Under the pieces are notes generated by a model. It ran no database searches, had not been told where the DNA came from, and saw only the letters and a list, made by a program, of their open reading frames with translations. 64,000 nt of DNA from Bradyrhizobium sp. NDS-1 (GTDB lineage: Bacteria; Pseudomonadota; Alphaproteobacteria; Rhizobiales; Xanthobacteraceae). This document shows, one piece after another, positions 8,203 through 15,774 of this stretch. Position 1 is the stretch's first letter; every line of letters begins with the position of its first letter. The stretch lies in assembly GCF_032918005.1 (NCBI RefSeq), contig NZ_CP136628.1, forward strand, positions 3,519,501 to 3,583,500, read 5' to 3'. A program made the translations under genes and the position numbers.

Positions 8203-9426
8203 TCACTCCGTTTTGAGCGCCTCGATCGGGCTGAGCTTGGATGCCTTGTGGGCGGGATAGAAACCGAAGACGATTCCGGTGGCGATCGAGAAGGCGAGGG
8301 CGAGGCCGATCGCCTGGCCGTCAATCGAGGTGACCCAACCCGCCATGCGGGCGACCGTCATCGAGAGCGTGACGCCGCCGGCGACGCCGATGGCGCCGCC
8401 GAGCAGGCAGAGCACGAGGGCCTCGCAGAGAAATTGGAGCCGGATGTCCCGCATCCGCCCGCCCAGCGCGCGGCGGATGCCGATCTCCCTCGTGCGCTCG
8501 GTGACCGACACGATCATGACATTCATGATGCTGATGCCGCCGACGAGCAGCGAGACCGAGGCGATGGCGACGAGCAGCAGCGCGACAGTGCGGATCGCGC
8601 CCTGCTGCGCTTCCATCGCGGCGGCCGGATCCTGGACCTTGAAGTCGTCCTCCTGGCCGGCGGGGATGCGGTGGCGCTGCCGCAGCAGGTTCTCGATCTC
8701 CGATCGCGCCCCCGCCATCTGTCCGTCGCCGGTCACCTTGGCGATGATATACGCAACTGAATCCCGATTGATGTTGCTGGCGCTGCCGAGGAAGCGCAGC
8801 TTGGCGGTGGCGAGCGGAACGAAAGCGACGTCGTCCTGCGCCGGTCCCTTGCGATCGAGCACGCCGACCACTTCGAGCGGCACCTTCATGATCCGGATCT
8901 GCGCGCCGATCGGGTCGTCGCCGGGCGCGAACAGCTCGCGTGCGACCGTGCTGCCGAGGATCACGACCTTGCCCGCACCTGCCTCCTCGGGGCCGGAAAA
9001 ATATCGCCCGCTCGCAAGCTGCCAGTCGCGCACCATGAAATGTCCCGTCGTCGTGCCGTTGATCGTCGTGTTCCAGTTCTTGCCCTCGTGGATGACCTGC
9101 GCCGTCCCGGCGATCGAGCCGGCCGCGGCCTGGATTTCCGGAATCTGCTCGAGGATGGCCTGTACGTCACTCTCGGTCATCGTCAGCTTGCTGCCGTCCT
9201 TGAGACGCACGCCGCCCTGATAGACCGCGCCCGGGGTGATCATCAGCACGTTGGCGCCGATCGCGCGGATCTGCTCCTGCAGGCGAAGCTGCGCGCCGGC
9301 TCCGATCGCAAACACCGTCACGATGGAGGCGACGCCGATCACGATGCCTAGCATGGTGAGGAAGCTGCGCAGCGGATTGAGGCGCAAGGCGTGCAGGGCG
9401 ATCTGGAAGCCCTGGAGCATGGTCAT
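8203..9426 (-). CDS. MacB-like ABC transporter permease (no fused ATPase)
   Basis: 407 residues. This is the inner-membrane permease of a MacAB-type tripartite exporter. TM1 lies near residues 15-42 (FLTMLGIVIGVASIVTVFAIG), followed by a large periplasmic MacB core domain (about 45-275). Three C-terminal FtsX-like helices start at about 285 (VALLLVAIASVSLLVGGISIMNVMIVSV, with the conserved TERTREIGIRRALG loop). Such permeases transmit ATP-driven conformational change to the periplasm and push peptides, lipoproteins, toxins or macrolides into an outer-membrane TolC duct. The start overlaps the ATPase stop by 4 bp (ATGA), so translation is coupled. No outer-membrane partner gene is adjacent. 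Confidence 0.92.
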   Translation of the reverse strand: MTMLQGFQIALHALRLNPLRSFLTMLGIVIGVASIVTVFAIGAGAQLRLQEQIRAIGANVLMITPGAVYQGGVRLKDGSKLTMTESDVQAILEQIPEIQAAAGSIAGTAQVIHEGKNWNTTINGTTTGHFMVRDWQLASGRYFSGPEEAGAGKVVILGSTVARELFAPGDDPIGAQIRIMKVPLEVVGVLDRKGPAQDDVAFVPLATAKLRFLGSASNINRDSVAYIIAKVTGDGQMAGARSEIENLLRQRHRIPAGQEDDFKVQDPAAAMEAQQGAIRTVALLLVAIASVSLLVGGISIMNVMIVSVTERTREIGIRRALGGRMRDIRLQFLCEALVLCLLGGAIGVAGGVTLSMTVARMAGWVTSIDGQAIGLALAFSIATGIVFGFYPAHKASKLSPIEALKTE

Positions 9427-10148
9427 GACAGCGCACTCCGTTTCGGCAGGATCGGGACCAGGGTCTCGTCACTGACGAGCTCGCCGTCATGCAGGCGGAT
9501 CGTGCGGCGGCACCGCGTCGCGATGCCGGGATCATGCGTGATCATCACGATGGTCTGACCGGTCCGGTTGAGCGCGGCGAACAGGGCCAGGATCTCGGCG
9601 CCGGTGCGGCTGTCGAGCGCGCCGGTCGGCTCGTCGGCGAGCACGATCAGCGGGGAGGCGATCAACGCGCGCGCAATCGCGACGCGCTGCTGCTCGCCGC
9701 CGGAGAGCTGCCGCGGGAAGTGATGGGCCCGGTGCAGCATGCCGACGGCCTGAAGGCTCGCTTCCGCGCGCGCCAGACGTTCCTTGCGAGCGATGCCGCA
9801 ATAGACCAGCGGCAGCGCGACGTTCTCGATCGCGTTGTGGCGGGCGAGCAGATTGTAGGACTGGAACACGAAGCCGATGCTGCGGGCACGCAAGGACGAC
9901 CGGCGATCTTCCGACAGAGCGGCGACGTCGGCTCCCTCCAGATAGACGGCGCCCTCGTTCGGCAGGTCGAGCAGCCCGATCATGTTCATCAATGTCGATT
10001 TGCCGGAGCCGGACGGTCCCATCACGGCGACGATCTCGCCTTGCGCGATCTCGAAACTGACATTGCGCACCGCGGTGACCGCGACCCCGTCGGTGCGATA
10101 GGTCCTGCTGACCGACTGCAGGCTGATGAGCGGCGGGGAGGCGGTCAT
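9423..10148 (-). CDS. ABC transporter ATP-binding protein (MacB/LolD type)
   Basis: 241 residues, cytoplasmic ATPase. Walker [10 protein letters not shown] is at 44-52, the signature [15 protein letters not shown] at about 148, Walker B/D-loop [11 protein letters not shown] at about 170, and the switch histidine in ITHD. The MacB/LolD subfamily is indicated by the short length and the [15 protein letters not shown] segment. It is encoded between the adaptor and the permease, with 4-bp overlaps on both sides, so the three proteins are made as one unit. Confidence 0.94.
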   Translation of the reverse strand: MTASPPLISLQSVSRTYRTDGVAVTAVRNVSFEIAQGEIVAVMGPSGSGKSTLMNMIGLLDLPNEGAVYLEGADVAALSEDRRSSLRARSIGFVFQSYNLLARHNAIENVALPLVYCGIARKERLARAEASLQAVGMLHRAHHFPRQLSGGEQQRVAIARALIASPLIVLADEPTGALDSRTGAEILALFAALNRTGQTIVMITHDPGIATRCRRTIRLHDGELVSDETLVPILPKRSALS

Positions 10149-11575
10149 GATCCGAACCTGATTCCGAGAAATTCAAAGCCCGCCGGCCGGATCGCCTGGC
10201 CGACGGCGACCTGGCTGCCCTCGTCGAGATCTCCGCTCTTGAGTGCGACTTGTTCGACGCCGGCCGCGCCGACCGTCACGGCAATGCGCTGGAGCGCGCC
10301 GCTTGCGGTGCGCACCCACACCCCGCTGCGCGTGCTGGCCGGGTCCGGGCGCGTGCCGGAAGGCTGGAAGCGCAGTGCGGCGAGCGGCACCTTCAGAACG
10401 TCTTCCTGGCGCTCGATCACGATCTTCACCAGCGCGGTCATTCCGGGGAGCAGCGCGCCGTCCAAATTGGAGGTCGCCAGGACCACGGTGTAGGTGACGA
10501 CGTGCTGCTGGTTCTGCGGCGCCTTGCGCACCTGCCGCACCACCGCTTCGAAGCGGCGGTCCGGATAGGCGTCCACGGTGAAATGCGCGTGCTGGCCGGG
10601 AGCGATGCGGCCGATATCGGCTTCGTCGACCTGTGCGTGGATCTCCATGTCTTCCAGGCGATGCGCCACCACGAAGGTGGTGCGCGATTCCAATCCGACC
10701 GCGAGCGTCTGGCCCTCGTTGACGAACCTGCCGACGACGACGCCGTCGATCGGCGAGCGGAGCACGGTGCGGTCGAGATCGGCCTGGGCCGCGGCGAGAA
10801 CGGCCGCCTTCTCCGGCACGGCCATGCGTGCCTGCTGCAGCTCTGCCTCGATCCGGCGGACGTCGGCCTGTGCCCCCTCCACCGAAAAGGAGTTGAGGGA
10901 CATCAGGACCTCGGCTTCGCGCTCCTGGGCGAGGCGTGCGGTGAACTCCGTCTGCGCGTCGTCGACAGCCGTCGTTGCCACGACGTTCTGCGACTGGAGC
11001 GCCAGCTTGCGCTGCAGGGTCTTCTGCGCCGAACTCTTGACCGCCTGCGCGCTCTCGAGCTTGGCAACGAGCACGTCCCGGCTGCCCCTGGCATTTTGCA
11101 GGTCGATCCTGGCGCGATCGAGCTTGGCCCTGGCGATGTCGACCAGGGAATTGGCAACGGCGAGAGAGGCCCTGGCTTCGTCGACCTTGGCCGCAAAGCT
11201 GCGCGGATCGATCAAGGCGAGCGGCTGATCCTTGGTCACGGTGTCATTGAAATCGACATAGACCCGGGCGAGCTGCCCGGACAATTGGGAACCGACCTCA
11301 ATCGTCTTCACCGGCTGCAGGGCGCCGGTGACGGTGACGGTCTGCTCGATGCTGCCGCGCTGGATGGAGGCATAGCGGAACATCGGCGCATCCGACCCGA
11401 AGGTCGGTGCTTCGCGGCGGCCGGGCACGAGCAGCCGCTTGGTCTCGTCGTAGGCGTGAGCCGCCTTGTCTGCCGCGCTCCCGGCAGCGCCGGTGATGAC
11501 GGCCGGCCCCGCGGCGTAGATCGCGGCGAGACCGCATGCAGTTCCTAGCAAGGCAATCGCTGGCACAAATCGCAT
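10145..11575 (-). CDS. MacA/HlyD-family periplasmic adaptor
   Basis: 476 residues. An N-terminal membrane anchor or signal (about 1-22) is followed by ~45 linker residues. A lipoyl half-motif lies at about 80-110 (VTVTGALQPVKTIEVGSQLSGQLARVYV), and a long alpha-helical hairpin at about 120-270 is rich in Ala, Gln and Glu. The second lipoyl half (LRSPIDGVVVGRFVNEGQTLAVG), a beta barrel and a membrane-proximal domain follow. It bridges the permease to an outer-membrane TolC-like tunnel. As first gene of the exporter operon it faces a 600-bp regulatory region shared with the response regulator gene at 12175. Substrate unknown. Confidence 0.92.
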   Translation of the reverse strand: MRFVPAIALLGTACGLAAIYAAGPAVITGAAGSAADKAAHAYDETKRLLVPGRREAPTFGSDAPMFRYASIQRGSIEQTVTVTGALQPVKTIEVGSQLSGQLARVYVDFNDTVTKDQPLALIDPRSFAAKVDEARASLAVANSLVDIARAKLDRARIDLQNARGSRDVLVAKLESAQAVKSSAQKTLQRKLALQSQNVVATTAVDDAQTEFTARLAQEREAEVLMSLNSFSVEGAQADVRRIEAELQQARMAVPEKAAVLAAAQADLDRTVLRSPIDGVVVGRFVNEGQTLAVGLESRTTFVVAHRLEDMEIHAQVDEADIGRIAPGQHAHFTVDAYPDRRFEAVVRQVRKAPQNQQHVVTYTVVLATSNLDGALLPGMTALVKIVIERQEDVLKVPLAALRFQPSGTRPDPASTRSGVWVRTASGALQRIAVTVGAAGVEQVALKSGDLDEGSQVAVGQAIRPAGFEFLGIRFGS

Positions 11576-12174
11576 ATCAAAACCCGCCTCGTTGAAATGA
11601 TTTCGTTGTCGGCAGGAAAAAGTGGCAACTCGCTATGGTTGTAAATCATCTAAAAGTAGTATCGATCGTCAGTATGTCGCGCTTGCGGGGGCGACGGTCG
11701 GGTGCGCATCGTCATCCAGAAGTAAAGTCTGCGGGGTGAGACGTTTCGTGATTTGCCGACAATGCATATGCATCGTATCGATACGAAGCGCGCGGTATCG
11801 AACTCGATAAGCTGACTGAACGCCTCGTATGATCCGGTCGATACGGCCGGTGGCCGGCGATCACGCCGGCACGTGGGTTGTAAATGCCATGACGCAGTTG
11901 GCGATGCTGCGGCCAAGATACCGGACTGTCGTATTCGCGATAGCGCGCTTCGCCATGATGCCGCCTGTGGCGCGTCGAAATCCCCGCGATCACGAAGCCC
12001 AATGTGTGAACGCCTTCACTCGCCTCCGGCGAGCGTTGGCCCTAAGACGTCGAACCGGCGGACGGACGCCGATCGTTCGATTCCCGCGAGTTGATCCAAG
12101 CACCTTGTCTTCGCTTGCAAGAAGAATGGACGGCGTTTGCCGGTCCATCGAGCCCAAGCCGGGAGTTTGTTGAA
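11576..12174. promoter_or_regulatory. Divergent regulatory region with clustered GTATCGA motifs
   Basis: Six hundred gene-free, AT-richer bases between the exporter operon (minus) and the response regulator (plus). The 7-mer GTATCGA (either strand) occurs at 11659, 11775, 11778 (inverted, forming the palindrome TCGTATCGATACGA at 11773-11786), 11795 and 11838 (inverted). A second palindrome, TGCATATGCA (11763-11772), abuts the first. At this base composition well under one copy of the 7-mer is expected by chance. I read this as a multi-site operator controlling one or both divergent transcripts. No convincing ORF is present. Confidence 0.6.
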
Positions 12175-12822
12175 ATGAATTCAGGCCAGGCCACCGTCTA
12201 TGTCGTCGACGACGAAATCCAGATTCGAAATGCGATTGGAAGCCTGTGCGAGGAGACCGGCCACCAGGTGAAGTTGTTCGCCTCGACGGACGAGTTTCTC
12301 GCGGAGGATATTTCGCCCGGACCTTCGTGCCTCGTGCTCGATGTCCGCTTTCCCGGCACGTCGCCGACCGGCCTCGAGCTTCAACGCCGGCTCGCCGAGA
12401 CGGGTGTGTCGATCCCGATCGTCTTCATCAGCGGCCATTCCGACGTCCGCGTCTCGGTCGAAGCCATGAAGCGCGGTGCGGTCGAGTTTCTGCCGAAACC
12501 GTTTCGCGAGCAGGAGATCCTCGATGCCATCAGGCATGGCATCGAGCGCGATCGCAGGCGGCTGGAGCGCGAAGACAGCGTGCGTGAAGCGCGCCAGCGC
12601 GTCGACACGCTGACGGTGCGGGAGCGCGAGATCATGCTGCTGATGGCCGAAGGGCTGGTCGCCAAGCAGATCGCGGCGCGGCTTGGCGTGAGCGAGGTGA
12701 CGGCGAAGGTTCATCGCGCCAGGATGATGCGAAAGCTCGAGTTGCGCACGCCGATCGAAGTGGTGCGGCTGATCGACAGCATGGGGCGCGAGGCGCAGAG
12801 GACGTGCACAGGCATGGGATAG
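12175..12822 (+). CDS. FixJ-family response regulator
   Basis: 215 residues. The receiver domain has the acidic pocket D12/D13, phosphoacceptor Asp56 in CLVLDVRFP, and a C-terminal KPF lysine near 108. After a helical linker, a LuxR/GerE HTH (about 145-205) contains LTVREREIMLLMAEGLVAKQIA and VSEVTAKVHRARMMRK. The receiver has a short insertion after the phosphoacceptor (RFPGTSPTGLEL) as in other FixJ/TodT-like proteins. Start ATG 12175 was chosen over an in-frame codon 28 residues upstream because it begins exactly at the domain. No histidine kinase is adjacent, so it is an orphan. Its place between exporter and curlin genes makes it the likely local regulator, by analogy with CsgD. Confidence 0.9.
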   Translation: MNSGQATVYVVDDEIQIRNAIGSLCEETGHQVKLFASTDEFLAEDISPGPSCLVLDVRFPGTSPTGLELQRRLAETGVSIPIVFISGHSDVRVSVEAMKRGAVEFLPKPFREQEILDAIRHGIERDRRRLEREDSVREARQRVDTLTVREREIMLLMAEGLVAKQIAARLGVSEVTAKVHRARMMRKLELRTPIEVVRLIDSMGREAQRTCTGMG

Positions 12823-12873
12823 AATCTGCTCTTGCGCTTCCATGTGCCGACATTTCGCGCAGGCGTCTAGTCC

Positions 12874-12881
12874 GTATCGAT
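12874..12881 (+). promoter_or_regulatory. Single GTATCGAT motif upstream of the curlin cluster
   Basis: CCGTATCGATTAG, about 120 bp before the first curlin start codon, repeats the CGTATCGAT core of the palindrome at 11773. It may be a binding site for the same regulator. Confidence 0.4.
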
Positions 12882-13001
12882 TAGCATGAACTGCAGTCTG
12901 TCGCGCAGGCCACGGTCGGTTCACAGTATCCCTACGATGTCGGCCTCTTCCAAGACGGCATCCGTACTCAGTCAGACAACTTGGCCAGAAAGGGATACTC
13001 C

Positions 13002-13403
13002 ATGCGCAAATTGTTTTTTGCTTCCGTTGCATTGTTCGCCCTGTCCTCCGCGGCGCAGGCCGCCAACACCTCGACCACGGTGCAAGTCGGCGTCGCGAAC
13101 GGTTCGTCCGTCACGCAGAACGGCCTCACCAACTCCACTTCGTCGACCAGCCAGCTCGGCCTCGTGAACAGTGCGAGCACGATGCAGGGCACCAGCGCGG
13201 CCTCGCTCAACAACGGCAGCACGGTGACCCAGATCGGCGTGCAGAACTCGGCGACCACCGGGCAGGTGGCGTTCGGCAACAACGGCAGCTCGATCACCCA
13301 GGACTCGTTCGGGCCTGCCGCGCTGCAGAACAACGCCGCCGGCGTCGGCCAGCTCAGCGTGTTCGGCACCAACGGCAGCACCGTCACGCAGACGGCGCAC
13401 TGA
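13002..13403 (+). CDS. Curlin-repeat secreted protein 1 (CsgA-like)
   Basis: 133 residues. The signal peptide is residues 1-20 (cleavage after AQA). The mature protein is almost entirely Asn, Gln, Ser, Thr, Gly and Val, with the curlin strand pattern Q-x-G-x-x-N repeated (VQVGVANGSSVTQNG, SQLGLVNSASTMQ, TQIGVQNSATTGQ, GQLSVFGTNGSTVTQ). Curlin repeats stack as beta-solenoid strand-turn-strand units into extracellular amyloid fibres (curli). Spacing between Gln and Asn positions fits the family, though some repeats are degenerate. Ribosome site AGAAAGGGA lies 7 bp before ATG 13002. It is first of five such genes in a row. Subunit versus regulator of assembly cannot be decided from sequence. Confidence 0.88.
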   Translation: MRKLFFASVALFALSSAAQAANTSTTVQVGVANGSSVTQNGLTNSTSSTSQLGLVNSASTMQGTSAASLNNGSTVTQIGVQNSATTGQVAFGNNGSSITQDSFGPAALQNNAAGVGQLSVFGTNGSTVTQTAH

Positions 13404-13524
13404 CCCACGCAACCGTTTGGCCGGACGCATCGAGTTGCGGTGCGTCCGGACCATTCCCGAATGCACCGCAATCCGGGCGGCCGATCAATTGCGATGGCCC
13501 GCTTATTCTCGTGGAGGAAACGAC

Positions 13525-13917
13525 ATGCGGATCACCTATTTCATTGCAACGGTTGCAGCGTTCGGTGCGCTGACGGTCGCCGATGCACAAGCCGGCAACA
13601 GCGCCAGCGTGCTGCAATTCGGAACCACCAACACTTCGTTCATTTCGCAGAGCGGGTCGACCAGCAACAGCGCCACGACGATGCAGTTCGGCGCGACCAA
13701 TAGTGCGACCACCTTGCAGACGGGCTCGCTCCTGACCGTCAACAATTCGGTGATCGGGCAGGGCGGCACCACCGCGACTGCGTCCAACACGGCGCTGGCC
13801 GGCCAGGTCGGCGGCTCCAATTCGAGCCTGATCGGCCAAATCGGCGCGAACAACACGGCCGGCGTCGGACAGCTCGGTATCCTGAACGGCTCCACGATCA
13901 TCCAGCAGGCTCCGTGA
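13525..13917 (+). CDS. Curlin-repeat secreted protein 2 (CsgA-like)
   Basis: 130 residues, signal peptide 1-23 (cleavage after AQA). The mature chain carries about six curlin strands: VLQFGTTN, ISQSGST, TMQFGATNSATTLQTG, GQVGGSNSSLIGQIGANN, GVGQLGILNGSTIIQQ. No cysteine is present in the mature part, and charged residues are almost absent, as expected for an amyloid fibre subunit. A strong ribosome site (GGAGGAAA) precedes ATG 13525. The 121-bp gap to gene 1 has no obvious terminator, so co-transcription is likely. Confidence 0.87.
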   Translation: MRITYFIATVAAFGALTVADAQAGNSASVLQFGTTNTSFISQSGSTSNSATTMQFGATNSATTLQTGSLLTVNNSVIGQGGTTATASNTALAGQVGGSNSSLIGQIGANNTAGVGQLGILNGSTIIQQAP

Positions 13918-13943
13918 GCCGATCCGAAGTGACGAGGCATGTC

Positions 13944-14354
13944 ATGAAATATCATTCGGGATGCGCGGGCGCCGTCGTGCTCGCTCTGTGCTCGATCGGT
14001 GCCGGCTCGGCCGGCGCCCAGACCGCCGACATCAAGACCATCGTCTCGGTCGGCGGGCCGCCCGTCGTGCTGAACCAGAACAGTCAGCTCAACATGGCGG
14101 GCGTGTTCATGATCGGCGGCAGCACCAGCGCGACCGTGACGCAGAACGGCACCAACAATGCCACGGGCGTTCTGCAATTCGGCGGGACCAATTCCGCAGC
14201 GATCGGGCAGGCCGGAGCGAACAATTTGGCCTTCGTCGGTCAGACCGGCCAGTCGGCGACCAGCCTGATATCCCAGCTCGGCACGATGAATGCGGGCACG
14301 GTGGCGCAGTTCGGCGCGGTCAACGCGTCGACGATCGTCCAGACCAATCCCTGA
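13944..14354 (+). CDS. Curlin-repeat secreted protein 3
   Basis: 136 residues, signal peptide 1-25 (cleavage after AGA). A ~30-residue leader (TADIKTIVSVGGPPVVLNQNSQLN) precedes the repeats TVTQNGTNNATGVLQFGGTN, IGQAGANNLAFVGQTG, LISQLGTMNAGTVAQFGAVNASTIVQ. The last three proteins of the cluster differ from the first two in carrying such a non-repeat N-terminal segment or in repeat regularity. ATG 13944 begins a clear signal peptide; a GTG at 13914, which overlaps the previous stop codon, would add ten residues and is less likely. Confidence 0.86.
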   Translation: MKYHSGCAGAVVLALCSIGAGSAGAQTADIKTIVSVGGPPVVLNQNSQLNMAGVFMIGGSTSATVTQNGTNNATGVLQFGGTNSAAIGQAGANNLAFVGQTGQSATSLISQLGTMNAGTVAQFGAVNASTIVQTNP

Positions 14355-14399
14355 TACGCAGGCGGTCTCGCCGGCGTCGACAACAAACGGGGCAGTGCG

Positions 14400-14861
14400 A
14401 TGCGATACGGCAAGCGGGTCCTGAGACAGGTCTTCGCCCTGGCGGCATTGGTCGCCGCCATCGGCTCGGCGACGCAGGCGTGTGCCGGCTCGGTCCAGCG
14501 CAGCGTGACGAGAGGCAATGTCAGCATCGAAACGGTCGTGCAGTTCGGCGACAACGTTCAGCCCGTGACGATCGAGGAGAACAGCCGCATCAACATCGCG
14601 CGGGTGATCCAGATCGGCGGGACCGGAACGGTGGACGCGACCATCATCCAGAACGGCACGCGCAATTATGCCAATGTGATCCAGGTGGGCGGCACCACCA
14701 ATGCGGTGATCGGTCAGTCCGGCGTGAGCAACACCGCCGAGATCACCCAGATCGGCAATTCCACCAACGCGCTCCTGCTCCAGATCGGAGACATGAACAC
14801 GGGAGCCGTGAGGCAGTTCGGGCGTTTCAACTGGCTGGCGGTCTTTCAGTTCAGCCGATGA
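14400..14861 (+). CDS. Curlin-repeat secreted protein 4, possible nucleator-like subunit
   Basis: 153 residues, signal peptide 1-29 with a basic start (RYGKRVLR), cleaved after ACA. It has the most regular repeats of the set: VIQIGGTGTVDATIIQNGTRNYANVIQVGGTTNAVIGQSGVSNTAE (repeat region spans residues ~75-125), then ITQIGNSTN, LLLQIGDMN and VRQFGRFN. The C-terminus FNWLAVFQFSR is aromatic and basic, which recalls the charged last repeat of the E. coli nucleator CsgB. A nucleator role is inference. It lies 12 bp upstream of gene 5. Confidence 0.85.
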   Translation: MRYGKRVLRQVFALAALVAAIGSATQACAGSVQRSVTRGNVSIETVVQFGDNVQPVTIEENSRINIARVIQIGGTGTVDATIIQNGTRNYANVIQVGGTTNAVIGQSGVSNTAEITQIGNSTNALLLQIGDMNTGAVRQFGRFNWLAVFQFSR

Positions 14862-14873
14862 TGGAGGTGTGAG

Positions 14874-15152
14874 ATGAGATTGCTCCTGCTCGCCTCCGGA
14901 ATAGGACTCATGGGCGTGGTTGCGGCGGCGCCGGCGGGCGCCGGCGACGGCCACACGACGGTGGTCCAGGACGAGAACGGCACGTCGGTGATCACGCAGA
15001 GTGGCGATCCGGCACAAGCCGAGGTCAAGATCGAGAAGGAACCCGGGCGCACGACGGTCTATCGCCGCAGCGGCGGCAACACCGCGATCGTGACGCAGGG
15101 TACCGGAACGGCGCAGGACATGCTCGACTGGCTGCGCAAGCAGGGCCGTTGA
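14874..15152 (+). CDS. Small secreted curlin-like protein 5
   Basis: 92 residues, signal peptide 1-23. After TTVVQDENGTSVITQSG (one curlin-like strand pair) there is a charged segment (AEVKIEKEPGRTTVYRR) and a second strand pair (GGNTAIVTQGTG). A helical tail DMLDWLRKQGR ends the protein. It is thus a curlin-like module interrupted by charge, unlike a fibre subunit; an accessory or capping role is possible. A strong ribosome site (GGAGGT) and the 12-bp spacing to gene 4 indicate co-translation. Confidence 0.75.
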   Translation: MRLLLLASGIGLMGVVAAAPAGAGDGHTTVVQDENGTSVITQSGDPAQAEVKIEKEPGRTTVYRRSGGNTAIVTQGTGTAQDMLDWLRKQGR

Positions 15153-15211
15153 CGCACGAAAGCCCACCGTCGCAGCCGGGGATTCCGGGCGTCTTGCCGC
15201 AGCGGTTCCGC

Positions 15212-15245
15212 GGTTAATCCCGTGCCTTAACCAATAATTAATTAT
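15212..15245. promoter_or_regulatory. Two adjacent palindromes upstream of the gene at 15328
   Basis: GGTTAA-N9-TTAACC (15212-15232) is followed immediately by ATAATTAATTAT (15234-15245). Both are perfect inverted repeats in an AT-rich island about 85 bp upstream of the start codon. The N9 spacing does not fit a CtrA box (N7). Regulator unknown. Confidence 0.4.
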
Positions 15246-15327
15246 ACGTTTGCGGGTGGGCGACGGCCCGGCCTAGCGTAGCTGCGGGGAGCCGCTATCG
15301 CTTGAGCCAAACGAGTTGGTGCGTATC

Positions 15328-15768
15328 ATGACGTATAAAATGCATGGGGCCTTGCTCGCCTCGCTCAGCGCAGCCGCGCTGCTCCTTCCCGCCAATGACG
15401 GTTTTGCCGGACCCGGCGCACAGCAGGGCCTGGCGGCTGCGCCGTCCGGCGCCATGGCGCGCGCGCCGATCGGACCGGGCGCGCGGTTTCACCGGCGCAG
15501 CAACCCCTGGGTCTACTGGCCCGGCGGCGGCGGGTACTTCAACGGCGGTGCCGCCTACAGCCAGCCGTTCGGCGAGACAGCTCATTCGTTCTCCGGCGAC
15601 GTGCGCTACACCTATTCCTATGACGTTCCCTGGGACTGGACGCATCGCTTCCCGCCGAATGTCGTGCCGTCCGACCGACCCTATGTGCCGAGCTGCCCGA
15701 CAGAGCAGGTGACGGTTCCCGGCCGCGGCGGCAGCGAGCACACCGTCAACATCATGCGCTGCTATTGA
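15328..15768 (+). CDS. Secreted Gly/aromatic-rich hypothetical protein
   Basis: 146 residues, signal peptide 1-27 (cleavage after GFA). The mature protein is rich in Gly, Pro, Trp and Tyr (NPWVYWPGGGGYFNGG, YTYSYDVPWDWTHRFPP) with only two cysteines, both near the end (CPTEQVTV and IMRCY), which probably form one disulfide. I do not recognise a named family, though similar small exported proteins are common in rhizobia. ATG 15328 was preferred over upstream TTG/GTG codons. It has its own promoter region, so membership of the curlin unit is uncertain. Confidence 0.7.
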   Translation: MTYKMHGALLASLSAAALLLPANDGFAGPGAQQGLAAAPSGAMARAPIGPGARFHRRSNPWVYWPGGGGYFNGGAAYSQPFGETAHSFSGDVRYTYSYDVPWDWTHRFPPNVVPSDRPYVPSCPTEQVTVPGRGGSEHTVNIMRCY

Positions 15769-15774
15769 GCGGCG

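Noticed and set aside
13536..15167. Long minus-strand open frame opposite the curlin genes
   Set aside because: It is a high-GC shadow of the real plus-strand genes. The plus-strand genes have signal peptides, ribosome sites and repeat motifs; the minus frame has none.
15212..15232. CtrA box at TTAATCCCGTGCCTTAA
   Set aside because: Spacing is nine bases, not seven, so it does not fit CtrA.
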